Shown piece after piece: positions 1 to 9,285 of a DNA stretch of 64,000 nucleotides (the stretch's first letter is position 1; each line of letters opens with the position of its first letter). The stretch spans positions 1,240,001-1,304,000 of the forward strand of contig OY969922.1 of the NCBI GenBank assembly GCA_963704595.1, written 5' to 3'. The notes beneath the pieces were generated by a model, which searched no databases, had not been told where the DNA came from, and worked only from the letters and a program-made list of their open reading frames with translations. This stretch comes from Acuticoccus sp963704595. Lineage in GTDB: Bacteria; Pseudomonadota; Alphaproteobacteria; Rhizobiales; Amorphaceae. A program made the translations under genes and the position numbers.

Positions 1-568
1 GGGTGCGCGGCGGGTCGGCGGTCATCGCGTCGGCGAGGGCGAGCGAGAGGCCAGCAGCACCCACCAGGAGCGCGTCGCCGGCATCCGCCACCATCGCCGC
101 CAAGGCTGGCTGGTCGGCCGCGTCGCGGACCTCCACGGCGAGGCTCCCGAACATCGCGGCAACGGGGATGGGGCGGTCGACGCCAGCGCCAGTCACCGCG
201 CCGTCCGCGACGAAGCGGCCGAGCAGCGGCACGGCGGGAGAGGCGAGGATGCGGGTGGCGCCGACTGCTGCGGCGAGCGCCCCTGTTTCGGCCGCGACGT
301 GGCCCTTGAGGCGGGAGTCCACCTTCTTGAACACGCGGTGAGGGCGCAGCCCTGCCGCAGCGACCGCTGCCACCGCGTCCAGCGCCGCGGCGACCGGGCC
401 CTCGCGCGATGCGGTGCTGACTGCGATCACGTCGGCGTCGGGGAGGGCGGCGAGGGCGCCGGGGTGGCGCGCGACGACGGTTGCGAGGCCCCGGGCGGCG
501 AAGGGTGCCGCGCTGTCCAGCGCGCCGGTGAGGTCGTCCGCGACGATCAGGAGGCGCGGACGGTGCAA
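1..568 (-). CDS. Four-carbon acid-sugar kinase (DUF1537 family), 3' part beyond the edge
   Basis: About 189 codons are visible; the gene continues past the left edge. The N-terminus carries the family signature VADDLTGALD at about residues 8-17, and FKKVDSRLKGH follows at about residues 75-85, both typical of the N-terminal sugar-binding domain of OtnK/DtnK-like kinases. These enzymes phosphorylate C4 acid sugars such as threonate or erythronate so that a PdxA-type dehydrogenase can act next; a PdxA homologue lies at 9.3 kb in this window. No ATG is available. A TTG at 568-566, two bases after the stop of the upstream membrane-protein gene, gives the natural N-terminus, so translation may be coupled. 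Family assignment is firm; substrate is unknown and the start is inferred. Confidence 0.8.
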   Translation of the reverse strand, partial: MHRPRLLIVADDLTGALDSAAPFAARGLATVVARHPGALAALPDADVIAVSTASREGPVAAALDAVAAVAAAGLRPHRVFKKVDSRLKGHVAAETGALAAAVGATRILASPAVPLLGRFVADGAVTGAGVDRPIPVAAMFGSLAVEVRDAADQPALAAMVADAGDALLVGAAGLSLALADAMTADPPRT

Positions 569-569
569 T

Positions 570-1613
570 CTATTCGGTGGCGTAGCGGCGGTTGAACCGC
601 ACCGAGGAGATCAGCGAGAGCCCGATCATCCCGGCGCCGATCAGCCCGGTGATGACCTCCGGGACGTGCGTGATGCTCTGGAGGTACATGATCACCGAAA
701 GGATCAGGATCGAGTAGAACGCGCCGTGCTCGAGGTAGCGGAACTGGCGCAGTGTCTGGCGCTGGACGAGCATGATCGTCATCGAGCGGACGTAGACGGC
801 GCCGATGCCGAGGCCGATGGCGATGAGGAAGAGATTCTGCGTCAGCGCGAAGGCGCCGATCACGCCGTCGAAGCTGAACGAGGCGTCGAGCACCTCGAGG
901 TAGAGGAACGCGCCGAGGCCGCCGACGCGGGCGGTGGTCTGCGCCGCCTGCTTGGCGTCGAGCACGTGGCCGAGCGTGTCGACGGCGTTGAAGACGACGA
1001 GGCCGAAGGCGGCGGCGAGGATGAAGTCGTAGGCCTTCGATTCAGGCAGCAGGATCGTGAAGAGGAGGATGGCGCACAGCACAACGCCGTAGGCCATGCC
1101 GCGGACGGAGGCGCAGCGGCGCAGGCGCGATTCCACCCGCTTCAGCCAGTCGACCTCCTTCTCCTCGTCGATGAAGTAGCAGAGCGCGACCATCATCAGG
1201 AACGTGCCGCCGAAGGCTGCAATGGAGACGTGGGCGTCGGAGATGATGCGGGCGTATTCGGCAGGCTCGGTGGCCGCGAGGCGGATCGCCTCGAACGGGC
1301 CGATCTTGGCTGCGATGGCGACGACCGCGAGCGGGAAGATGATGCGCATCCCGAACACGGCGATGAGGATGCCCCAGGTCAGGAAGCGGCGCTGCCAGAC
1401 CTCGCTCATCTCCTTCAGCTTGTTGGCGTTGACGATCGCGTTGTCGAAGGAGAGCGAGATTTCCAGCACCGCGAGGACGCTGCCGACGAGGAGGAAGGAG
1501 AAGGCCCCGCTGAGATCCCCGGTGGTGTTGTAGCCGAGCCAGAAGGCGAGCACGAGGCCGAGCGCGGTCACGCACAGCGGGAAGGTGAGGTCACGCAGTG
1601 TCTGCCGCGTCAT
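570..1613 (-). CDS. DUF475 / TerC-like integral membrane protein
   Basis: 347 residues with about nine hydrophobic segments. Two short acidic membrane motifs, SFDNAIVNA near residue 55 and SFDGVIGAFA near residue 247, are the hallmark of the TerC/DUF475 superfamily, in which paired Asp/Asn residues in the membrane are thought to handle metal ions. The charged loop around residues 150-170 (DEEKEVDW) is expected to be cytoplasmic. Length matches DUF475 proteins. It starts at an ATG 55 bases after the ABC ATPase gene and ends two bases before the kinase gene, so it is probably the penultimate gene of the operon. Its physiological role is not established; metal export or tolerance is the usual inference. 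Confidence 0.85.
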   Translation of the reverse strand: MTRQTLRDLTFPLCVTALGLVLAFWLGYNTTGDLSGAFSFLLVGSVLAVLEISLSFDNAIVNANKLKEMSEVWQRRFLTWGILIAVFGMRIIFPLAVVAIAAKIGPFEAIRLAATEPAEYARIISDAHVSIAAFGGTFLMMVALCYFIDEEKEVDWLKRVESRLRRCASVRGMAYGVVLCAILLFTILLPESKAYDFILAAAFGLVVFNAVDTLGHVLDAKQAAQTTARVGGLGAFLYLEVLDASFSFDGVIGAFALTQNLFLIAIGLGIGAVYVRSMTIMLVQRQTLRQFRYLEHGAFYSILILSVIMYLQSITHVPEVITGLIGAGMIGLSLISSVRFNRRYATE

Positions 1614-1668
1614 CTGAAAACTCCGTTATTTCCCCGCCAGATCGCGCAAAGGCGCGGCCTCGCGCGGC

Positions 1669-3312
1669 TCAAGCGGCACCCACGGTAGCGACGCGAACGG
1701 ACTCCCGGTCGGCCCGGCGGGTGGCCTGAACATCAGGGTCGGGATCGAGGCTCGCGGCGAGGAGGGCCTGTGTGTAGGGGACGCGCGGGTTCTCGAAGAT
1801 CTGCCGCACTGTCCCGGTCTCCACGATCTCGCCGTCCTTCATCACGATCACCCGGTCGGCGAAGTCGCGTACCACCGGTAGATCGTGTGCGATGAAGAGG
1901 AAAGCAATCCCCAATTCGCGCCGAAGTCGATCGAGCAACTTTATGACCTGGGCCTGAATGGAAACGTCGAGCGAGGAAACCGCCTCGTCGCAGACGATGA
2001 GTTCGGGCTCCATCGCCAGCGCTCGCGCGATCGCGATCCGCTGCCGCTGGCCGCCCGAGAACTGGTGCGGATAGCGGTCCATGTGCTCCGGCCCGAGACC
2101 GACCTGCACCAGAAGCTCCTCCACCCGCGCCCGCCATTTTGCCTTCGGGAGAATTTCGCGGTGGATGACGAACGCCTCGGAGATGATCTGGAAGACGTTC
2201 ATGCGCGGGTTGAGCGACTGGGTGGGGTCCTGGAAGACCATCTGCATCGCGCGCCGCACGTCTTGCATCTCGCTGCGGGACTTCTCGAAGAGATTTTCGC
2301 CGTGCCACAGCGCGCGGCCGCCGGTCGGCTCCTCGAGCTGGAGGAGGGTGCGCGCCAGCGTCGACTTGCCCGACCCGCTCTCGCCGACGACCGCGACCGT
2401 TTCGCCCGCCGTCATCTGGAACGACACGCCCTTCAGCGCCTCGAACTTGCCGTAGGACTTCTTCATGTCCTCGACCACGAGGATCGGCGCCTTCGCCGCT
2501 TCGGGGTCGTGGAGTGCGCCGCGGCCCGGCACCGCGCCGACCAGCGCCTTGGTGTAGGGGTGCCTGGGCGTGTGGTAGATCTGGTGCGCCGTCCCGGTCT
2601 CCACCGCCTCGCCCTTCGACATGACGACGACGCGGTCCGCCACCTCCGCCACCACGCCGAGGTCGTGGGTGATGAGGAGGAGCCCCATCCCGGTCTCCGC
2701 CTGAAGCTCCTCCAGCAGCGCAAGCACCTCGGCCTGCACCGTCACGTCGAGCGCGGTGGTCGGCTCGTCGGCGATCAGGATGTCGGCCTTCAGCGCCAGC
2801 GCCATTGCGATCATGATCCGCTGCCGCTGGCCGCCGGAGAACTGGTGCGGGAATTTCTTCGTCGCGCCGGGTTCGGTGATGCCGACGCGGCGCAGGAGCT
2901 CCTTCGTACGGGCCTTCGCGTCCGAGCCCGAGACGCCGTGCGCCGTCATCATCTCCTCGATCTGCCAGCCGATGGGGTAGACCGGATTGAGGTAGCTGAA
3001 CGGGTCCTGGAAGATCATCGCGATCCGCCGGCCGTTGATGAGGCGGCGCGCCTCGTCGTCCATCTTGAGAAGGTCCTTGCCGTCGAGCAGGATCTCGCCG
3101 CTGACGATCTCGGCCGGCGGGCAGTCGATGAGGTTCATGATCGCCGACGCGGAAACGGACTTGCCTGAGCCGCTTTCGCCCAGGATCGCGAGGGTCTCGC
3201 CGCGGTCGAGGTGCCAGCTCACGCCCTTCACGGCATCGACCGTGCGGCCTGCCGCATGGAAGCGGACGGAGAGGTTGCGCACCTCGAGGAGGTGGGACAC
3301 GGGCTCAGCCAT
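1669..3312 (-). CDS. Peptide-type ABC transporter, fused double ATP-binding protein (DppD-DppF type)
   Basis: 547 residues holding two complete ABC ATPase domains. The first has Walker A GESGSGKS near residue 46, signature FSGGQRQR and Walker B ILIADEP. The second, from about residue 285, again has GESGSGKST, FSGGQRQR and LIVCDEA (Walker B Glu kept). Each ends in the oligopeptide-transporter tail (RHPYTKAL and RVPYTQALL). The fusion corresponds to DppD plus DppF and would energise uptake of peptides or related solutes through the two permeases encoded just upstream. The ATG at 3312 overlaps the upstream permease stop by 8 bases (the frame is open further upstream inside that gene), which decides the start and indicates coupled translation. 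Confidence 0.93.
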   Translation of the reverse strand: MAEPVSHLLEVRNLSVRFHAAGRTVDAVKGVSWHLDRGETLAILGESGSGKSVSASAIMNLIDCPPAEIVSGEILLDGKDLLKMDDEARRLINGRRIAMIFQDPFSYLNPVYPIGWQIEEMMTAHGVSGSDAKARTKELLRRVGITEPGATKKFPHQFSGGQRQRIMIAMALALKADILIADEPTTALDVTVQAEVLALLEELQAETGMGLLLITHDLGVVAEVADRVVVMSKGEAVETGTAHQIYHTPRHPYTKALVGAVPGRGALHDPEAAKAPILVVEDMKKSYGKFEALKGVSFQMTAGETVAVVGESGSGKSTLARTLLQLEEPTGGRALWHGENLFEKSRSEMQDVRRAMQMVFQDPTQSLNPRMNVFQIISEAFVIHREILPKAKWRARVEELLVQVGLGPEHMDRYPHQFSGGQRQRIAIARALAMEPELIVCDEAVSSLDVSIQAQVIKLLDRLRRELGIAFLFIAHDLPVVRDFADRVIVMKDGEIVETGTVRQIFENPRVPYTQALLAASLDPDPDVQATRRADRESVRVATVGAA

Positions 3313-4225
3313 TGCGGCGACCCTCCAGGCGCCAGCGCTGCGTCGGGTCGAGCGCGATGCGGAGCCAGTTCGAGACGAGATTGAGCGAAAGCGTGGTGAG
3401 GATGATCGCAAGCCCCGGCCAGAACGCCAGCCACCACGCGTTGGTGAGGTAGGCGCGGCCCTGGCTCACCATCAGCCCCCAGGTGATCTCGGGCGGCTGG
3501 ATGCCGATGCCGAGGAAGGAGAGGGCGGATTCGGCGAGCATCACGAACGCGAAGTCGAGCGTCGCGATGGTCATCAGCGTCGGCACGGTGACGGGGAGGA
3601 GATGGCGCAGGATGATCCGGCCCGAGGAGGCCCCCATCACCTTCGCCGCCTGCACGAACATCCGCTCCTTGATCTCCAGCACCTCCGCGCGGGTTGTGCG
3701 GAGGTAGATCGGGATGCGGGTGATCGCGAGAACGATGATGAGGTTCGCCACCGAAGGCGCCAGCGCATAGAGGACGACGACCGCCAGCAGCAGCGACGGG
3801 AACGACATGATGATGTCGGCCAGCCGCATGATGACCGACCCGGTGCGCTTGCCGGCATAGCCCGCGACGAGGCCGAGCGTGGTGCCGATCACCAGCGCGG
3901 CCGCGACGGCACCGGCGGCGATCATCATCGTGTTCTGCGCGGCGACGACGATGCGCGCCAAGAGCGGCCGGCCGAGCGCGTCGCCGCCGAGGATGAAGAG
4001 CCACCCCCGCTCCATCGAGAAGGGCGCGGCGTTGCGGGCGCGCAGGTTCTGCCCCGAGGCCGCGTCGCCGAGGAGGAGGGGGCCGAACAGGGCGCAGAGG
4101 ACGACGATGAGGAGGAACAGCGCCGCGAAGAAGGCGAACTTGTCCCGCCACAGCATCCCGATTGTCCGCGCCACGGGGTTGCGGCGCGGGGCGACGACAG
4201 GGGTCTGTGCATCGAGCATGGCCAT
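3305..4225 (-). CDS. Peptide-type ABC transporter permease (DppC type)
   Basis: 306 residues, six predicted membrane helices after a cytoplasmic N-terminus with the OppC-type pattern WRDKFAFFAALFLL at about residues 26-39. The cytoplasmic EAA-like loop that docks on the ATPase is visible around REYVQAAKVMGAS-like positions 185-200 (here FVQAAKVMGASSGRII). Length is typical for DppC/OppC. It would form the substrate channel with the neighbouring DppB-type permease. It starts 4 bases after the DppB gene ends and overlaps the ATPase gene by 8 bases, so it sits inside one transcription unit. Confidence 0.93.
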   Translation of the reverse strand: MAMLDAQTPVVAPRRNPVARTIGMLWRDKFAFFAALFLLIVVLCALFGPLLLGDAASGQNLRARNAAPFSMERGWLFILGGDALGRPLLARIVVAAQNTMMIAAGAVAAALVIGTTLGLVAGYAGKRTGSVIMRLADIIMSFPSLLLAVVVLYALAPSVANLIIVLAITRIPIYLRTTRAEVLEIKERMFVQAAKVMGASSGRIILRHLLPVTVPTLMTIATLDFAFVMLAESALSFLGIGIQPPEITWGLMVSQGRAYLTNAWWLAFWPGLAIILTTLSLNLVSNWLRIALDPTQRWRLEGRRNG

Positions 4226-4229
4226 GGCG

Positions 4230-5148
4230 TCAGGTCCTGATGCGCGGATCGAGCGCGGCGTAGGCGAGGTCGATCAGGAAGTTCATCACGAAGATCGCGA
4301 CGGCGGTGACGGTGATCGCTGCGATGATGACGTTGAAGTCCCGCTGGAGGATGGAATCGATCATCAGCTTGCCGACGCCGGGGAAGCCAAAGATCGTCTC
4401 CACCACCACCGCGCCGTTGAGGAGCGAGGCCGCCTGGTCGCCGATCACGGTGATGACCGGGAGGAGTGCGTTGCGCAGCGCGTGGACGAAGACGATCGCC
4501 TTGTTCTTAACGCCTTTCGCCCGCGCAGTCTTCACGTAGGGGGCGTTGAGCGCGGTGATCATCGACCCGCGGACCACCTGCACGATGAGCCCGAACGGCC
4601 GCAGGAAGAGGACAGCTACCGGCAGGACCCAGTGGAGCGGGGTGCCGGTGCCCGAGGTCGGCACCCAGCCGAGCACCACGGCGAACAGCACGATCGAGAC
4701 GATCGCGATCCAGAAGTCCGGCGCGCTGGCGCCGATGAGGGAGAAGAAGGTCGCCAGCCGGTCGAACACGCCGCCGACGTTGAAGGCGGCGAGCGAGCCG
4801 ATGAGGATCGCGCACAGCGTCACCAGCGTCATCGTGATGAAGGCGAGCTGGAGCGTCCAGGTGAACGCCTCCAGGACCACGTTCAGCGCAGGCTGCGCGC
4901 GGCGGATCGAGTTCGCCGAAGTCGAGCCGGATCACGTCGCCGAAATAGTTGAAGAACTGGATGAGGAGCGGATCGTTGAGGCCGTGCAGCTCGCGAAAGC
5001 GCTCGCGGCTTTCCAGCGACGCGTCGACCGGCAGGAACAGCGCCGTCGGATCGCCCGTGAGGCGCGACAGGAAGAACACCAGGACGATCAGTCCGACCAG
5101 GGAAATGGTGCTGGCGAACAGTCGCCGGGCCAGAAACGCGCCCATCAT
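4230..5148 (-). pseudogene. Peptide-type ABC transporter permease (DppB type), frame broken once
   Basis: The N-terminal part (from ATG 5148) has the DppB start with LFASTISLVGLIVLVFFLSR and the conserved DPTALFLP; its frame is lost at about 4914, after RLDFG. The rest continues in the next frame as NSIRRAQPALNVVLEAF and on through the EAA loop (TARAKGVKNKAIVFVHALRN) to the end at 4230. Removing one base in the stretch 4912-4917 restores a single 305-residue permease, the usual DppB length, with no other damage. A consensus error is therefore more likely than true decay, especially as the partner genes are intact. It lies after the intrinsic terminator that follows the solute-binding-protein gene. 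Confidence 0.85.
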
Positions 5149-5189
5149 TCACCTCGCTCCAGAGCCGGGGGCTCACGCCGGACCGGCAA

Positions 5190-5227
5190 AAACGAAAAAG
5201 GCCCGCGCCGGAGAACCGGCGCGGGCC
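5190..5227 (-). terminator. Intrinsic terminator / attenuator after the solute-binding-protein gene
   Basis: A perfect 12-bp GC-rich inverted repeat (5200-5211 with 5216-5227) closes a 4-base loop. Read on the minus strand it is followed by TTTTTCGTTTTT. It lies 11 bases after the stop of the solute-binding-protein gene and before the permease genes. Such hairpins let binding-protein mRNA accumulate above permease mRNA. Confidence 0.9.
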
Positions 5228-5238
5228 GCGGTGCGGTG

Positions 5239-6744
5239 TTACTTGAACTTGATCTGCGAGAGCTGCAGCTCGGAGTTGGTGCGGATCGTCGGCGTGAAGG
5301 CGATCTTGTCGCTGACGCGGCTGAACCCGACCATGTGGAAGAGCTGGATGTCGGAGATCAGGTCTTCGTGCAGGTACGCGAACAGCTCCGACCAGAGCGC
5401 CGCGCGCTCCTCGCCGGTCGCAGCCGTCGCCTTGGTGATCAGCTCGTCCACCTTCGGGTCGCTGATCGCCGACTGCAGGCCGTCCGTGTGGTACTTGAAG
5501 TACATCGAGAAGACCGGGTCGCCGTTGGCGTTGTCGTGCATCGCGGTGAAGAGCTGCGGCTTGCGGTCTTCCGCGAAGGGCTTGGAGTAGATGTCGATCC
5601 ACTCGGCCACTTCGTACATCTGAAGGCTGACGTTGAAGCCGACCTCCTGGAGCATCGACTGGATGGCCTCCAGCGTCTCCAGCACGTTGCCGAAGTTGTT
5701 GGTCCGCCCGATCAGCTCGATCTCGGTGCTGAGGTCGACGCCGTCGGCCTTGGCTTCCTCGAGGAGTTCGCGCGCACGGTCGGGGTCGTAGGCGTAGGGC
5801 TTGAGGTCCGGGTTGGAGCCCAGCGTCGTCGGCACGTTGATCGCGCTGGCGAGCTCTGTGCCCTCCGGCATGATGGTGCCGAGGAACGCCTCGCGGTCGA
5901 TGGCAAGGTTCAGCGCCTCACGGACGCGCTTGTCGTCGAGCGGCGAGTTGCCGAGGTCGATCCGGATGTAGACCGTCTCGGAGTTCGGGTAGGAGAAGTC
6001 CGTGTCCGGGTTGGTCGCGTCCTGTTCGTTGATGTTGGGCGCGATCTCGGCTTCGCCGGTCTCAACCATCGCGGCGCGCACGGCGCTGTCGTTGCGGAAG
6101 ACGTACGTCGCCGTCTTCACCGCCGGCGCCTCGCCCCAGTAGTCGGGGTTGGCGGAGAGCTTGATGTTCTGGCCGCGGTTGTACTCGTCGAACGTGTACG
6201 GGCCGGTGCCGATCGGGGTGTCGACGTAGGCGTCCATCGGCGCATCGTCAGGCACCACGGTGAGGGTCGACATCAGGAGCGGCAGGATCGGCTGCGGCGG
6301 CGACACGGTGATGTCGATGGTGTGGTCGTCCACCACCTCCGTGGTGAATTCCATCCCGCCGAAGAACTTGGCGCCGATCTCGCAGACGAGAGCGTCGTTG
6401 TTGATCGTGCGCTCGATGGAGTGCTTCACGTCTTCCGCGGTGAAGTCGCTGCCGTCGGAGAACTTGACGCCCTCGCGCAGCTTGAAGCGCCAGGTGCCGT
6501 CGCCCTGGTCTTCCCAGCTTTCCGCAAGGCGCGGCTGCAGCCCTTCGCCGGGCACCAGCTCGGTCACGGTCTCGCCGATGTTCTGCAGGACGACGCGGCC
6601 GATGTTGGACTGCGACGACATGCACGGATCGACGAGCTCAAGCTCCTCGGACAGCACGATGGTGACGCTGTCGTCCTGCGCGTAGGCCGTGCCGGCGGTG
6701 AGCGCGAGTGCCGCGCCGACCGCGGTCATGGTCAGACTTCTCAT
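5239..6744 (-). CDS. ABC transporter solute-binding protein, peptide/nickel type (SBP_bac_5)
   Basis: 501 residues with a Sec signal peptide (MRSLTMTAVGAALALTAGTA, cleavage after TAYA-Q). The mature part begins with the family pattern of binding a charge-rich segment and LxPxLAESWE-D-x-TWRFKLREGVKFSDG at about residues 85-115, diagnostic of the oligopeptide/dipeptide-binding family. Length is typical. It delivers a solute in the periplasm to the downstream permease pair; substrate cannot be read from sequence. The ATG at 6744 shares 4 bases with the stop of the EamA gene, and an AGGGAGGAA stretch sits about 7 bases upstream, so the start is well supported. Confidence 0.93.
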   Translation of the reverse strand: MRSLTMTAVGAALALTAGTAYAQDDSVTIVLSEELELVDPCMSSQSNIGRVVLQNIGETVTELVPGEGLQPRLAESWEDQGDGTWRFKLREGVKFSDGSDFTAEDVKHSIERTINNDALVCEIGAKFFGGMEFTTEVVDDHTIDITVSPPQPILPLLMSTLTVVPDDAPMDAYVDTPIGTGPYTFDEYNRGQNIKLSANPDYWGEAPAVKTATYVFRNDSAVRAAMVETGEAEIAPNINEQDATNPDTDFSYPNSETVYIRIDLGNSPLDDKRVREALNLAIDREAFLGTIMPEGTELASAINVPTTLGSNPDLKPYAYDPDRARELLEEAKADGVDLSTEIELIGRTNNFGNVLETLEAIQSMLQEVGFNVSLQMYEVAEWIDIYSKPFAEDRKPQLFTAMHDNANGDPVFSMYFKYHTDGLQSAISDPKVDELITKATAATGEERAALWSELFAYLHEDLISDIQLFHMVGFSRVSDKIAFTPTIRTNSELQLSQIKFK

Positions 6745-7763
6745 TCCTCGGTTTCCTCCCTGTTGATCGTGGCGGCGTTTTTTGTGCCGCTTCTCGGTGT
6801 CGGCGGGCCCCCTACGGGAGAGTCCGCCAGTTCAACATCCGCCAATCGAACTGTGCCGTCCGGCGGAGTGCAAGCGATATTCGGCGCGCGGCTGCGCGAA
6901 CTTCGGGCAACGAGCGCCGTCGTGACGAGGATCAGCCCCGCGCCGACCCAGGTTGTGAGCTGCACATCCTCGCCGAACAGGACGAAGGCGAGGAAGGCGA
7001 CGAACGGCAGCCGCATGAAGTCGAACGGGGCGACGAAGCTCGCCGGCGCCATCGAGACGGCGAGCGTGATCAGCGTCATGTTGAGGGCGCCGAACGCGCC
7101 CTGGAGCGCCAGAAGCCCCAGCACCGGCCACGATGGCGTCGTCCAGACGAACAGCGCCGGGATGATCGCGAGCGGCACGGTGAGGATGAGGTTCCACGCC
7201 ACCAGCGTGAACGCGCTCTCGTCCGCCGACATGCGCTTCAGGATGAGGACGATGGTCGCCTGCAGCAGCATCCCGATGACGGCGAGCCAGATCGCCGGCG
7301 GAATGCCGTGCGCCCCCGGATCGAGGATGATGACGACGCCGACGAAGCCGACCGGCAGCGCGAGCGCCCGCAGCGTGCCGACCTTTTCGCCCAGGATCAG
7401 CCAGGCCCCCAGCGTCACGAAGATCGGCACCGCGAATGCGATCGCCGTGACCTCCGCCAGGGGCGCATGCGCCAGCGCCGCGAAGAACGCGACCAGCGAC
7501 AGGAGCTTCAGCCCCGCCCGCAGCGCATGGAGCGGTAGCCGCGTGGTCGCGAGCCGGTGCCGCCGCGCGATGATCCACGGCGCCACCACCAGAAGCCCGA
7601 ACGCTGCCCGGAAGAAGCCGATCGCAAAGGGATGAACCTCGACCGCGACCACCCGCACGATTGCCGCGTCGACGGCGTTGAACGCTGCCGCCAGCGTCAT
7701 CAGCGAAGCGGCGATCAGATGAGCATGGCCGGCGGTGGACTGCCCTGCGCGCCATGCCGTCAC
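6741..7763 (-). CDS. EamA/DMT-superfamily transporter
   Basis: 340 residues with ten predicted transmembrane helices arranged as two EamA repeats (about residues 16-150 and 160-290), as in drug/metabolite exporters. The loop AIAFAVPIFVTLGAWLILGE at about residues 125-145 matches the conserved EamA helix 4-5 region. A hydrophilic tail of about 40 residues follows the last helix. It is the first gene of the leftward operon and overlaps the solute-binding-protein start by 4 bases. Direction and substrate of transport are unknown; being co-encoded with an importer it may exchange or export a product of the imported compound. Confidence 0.88.
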   Translation of the reverse strand: MTAWRAGQSTAGHAHLIAASLMTLAAAFNAVDAAIVRVVAVEVHPFAIGFFRAAFGLLVVAPWIIARRHRLATTRLPLHALRAGLKLLSLVAFFAALAHAPLAEVTAIAFAVPIFVTLGAWLILGEKVGTLRALALPVGFVGVVIILDPGAHGIPPAIWLAVIGMLLQATIVLILKRMSADESAFTLVAWNLILTVPLAIIPALFVWTTPSWPVLGLLALQGAFGALNMTLITLAVSMAPASFVAPFDFMRLPFVAFLAFVLFGEDVQLTTWVGAGLILVTTALVARSSRSRAPNIACTPPDGTVRLADVELADSPVGGPPTPRSGTKNAATINREETEE

Positions 7764-8006
7764 GCGAGGGCCTCCCGGTTGCGGGGATCAACATGGCGCA
7801 AAGCATGGTCATGGAGGCCAATATTTGTCAACGCAGAACCTTCTGCCGAGGCCGTATGAGGTTGAGGAGATTCCATAACACGCTGAGGAGACACGGTATA
7901 TACAGATATATCAGGCATTTCGAGGCGCTGCATGGATTTTGGACAACTTGACAAGTTGTGGGCTGGGCGGAAGTCTGCGGGCGCCTTCGAGGAAAGACGC
8001 AGAACG

Positions 8007-9285
8007 ATGTCGAACGACACCCGATCCTCTCCCGGAAACGCGCCGCCGTCACCCCGTGCCATCGCGGACGCCATGACGGGGACGCTCGCCCCCGTCTCCG
8101 ACGCGCAAAGCCCGCTCGCCGCGGTGGAGGGTGCACTCGCCGCGCTCATCCCGTCGCCGCAGGTGCAGAACCACGCGCCGTTCCTCGCCAACCTGCCGAA
8201 CGGCGACGTTCTCTGCCTGTGGTTCGCAGGCAGCCTCGAAGGCGCCAGCGATATCGCGGTCCACGGCGCCGTCCTCCCCCAGGGTGCCGACACGTTCGGC
8301 CCCGTCACTCGGATCACCGACGATCCGGAGCGCTCCGAGCAGAACCCGCTCCTCGTCGTCGGCCGCGGCGGCGCGCTCCACCTCATCCACACCGCGCAGC
8401 CTTCCGGCCATCAGGACCGCTGCGCGGTGCGCCACCGCCGCCTGACGGTGGACGGCAGCGCCATTACGGCAGGCGAGGCGCGGGACCTGCCGCTGCCGCG
8501 CGGCACCTTCGTGCGCAGCCCCGTCCACGTCCGGCCGGACGGGTCGTGGCTGATCCCGCTGTTCCGCTGCAATCCGGCGCCGGGCGAAGCGTGGACCGGC
8601 CGCTACGACACCGCCGCCGTCGGCATCAGCCGCGACGAGGGCGAGACCATCGACATCGTCGACGTGCCGCATTCGGTCGGCTGCGTCCACATGGCGATCG
8701 TGGAGAACGAGGGCGACCTCGCCGCCTTCTTCCGCCGCCGCCAGGCCGACACCGTCCACCGCAGCCGAAAGCCTCGACGGCGGCACCACATGGTCCGCCC
8801 CGACGGCGACCGACCTTCCCAACAACAACTCGTCGATTTCGGCGATCGCGCCTGTCCGACGGGCGCATCGCCATCGCCTCCAACCCCACCAACGCGGCCG
8901 AGCACTCCGCCCGCCGCGCCTCGCTCTACGACGAGCTCGGCGATGGCGACGGCGGCGAGGGCGAAGACCCAGCCGCCACGCGGCCGAAGGACGCCTGCAC
9001 GCCCATCTGGGGCGTGCCGCGCGCGCCGCTCGCGGTCAGCATCTCGGTCGACGGCGGCCACACCTTTCCGCTCCGGCAGGTGGTGGACGATGGCCCCGGC
9101 ACCTGCCTCACCAACAACTCCGACGGATGGCGCCAACCACGAATTGTCGTACCCCTCCCTCGTGGAACGGGCGGACGGCGGGCTCGATCTCGCCTACACC
9201 TTCCACCGCAGGGCCATAAAATTCACGCGCCTCCCGCCCGCGTTTACCGACGGCGGCGGATGGCGCAGCGGGGAGCGACGCATGA
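8007..9285 (+). pseudogene. Sialidase-like (BNR/Asp-box) protein, frame broken several times
   Basis: The start ATG 8007 opens a frame with NHAPFLANLPNGDVLCLWFAG near residues 50-70, typical of bacterial sialidase-family six-bladed propellers. Two Asp boxes can be read after correcting frame: SLDGGTTW near 8770 and SVDGGHTF near 9050, and the end motif RELSYPS-like (HELSYPSLVERADGGLDLAY) near 9145. The frame changes at about 8764, 8850 and 9127, each explained by one extra base; a fourth shift near 9260-9280 would let the gene stop at TGA 9283-9285, overlapping the next ATG. Corrected length is about 424 residues. It may release or recognise a glycan whose acid-sugar is degraded by the genes behind it. 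No signal peptide is evident, so a cytoplasmic role is possible. Confidence 0.75.

Noticed and set aside
414..1688. Long plus-strand open frame (424 codons) opposite the DUF475 gene
   Set aside because: Asp/Glu/Arg-rich composition without domains, the mirror of a GC-rich gene on the other strand, and no ribosome site.
1885..7635. Several long plus-strand frames opposite the peptide ABC operon
   Set aside because: Antisense shadows; the minus-strand products carry complete Walker, permease and binding-protein motifs.
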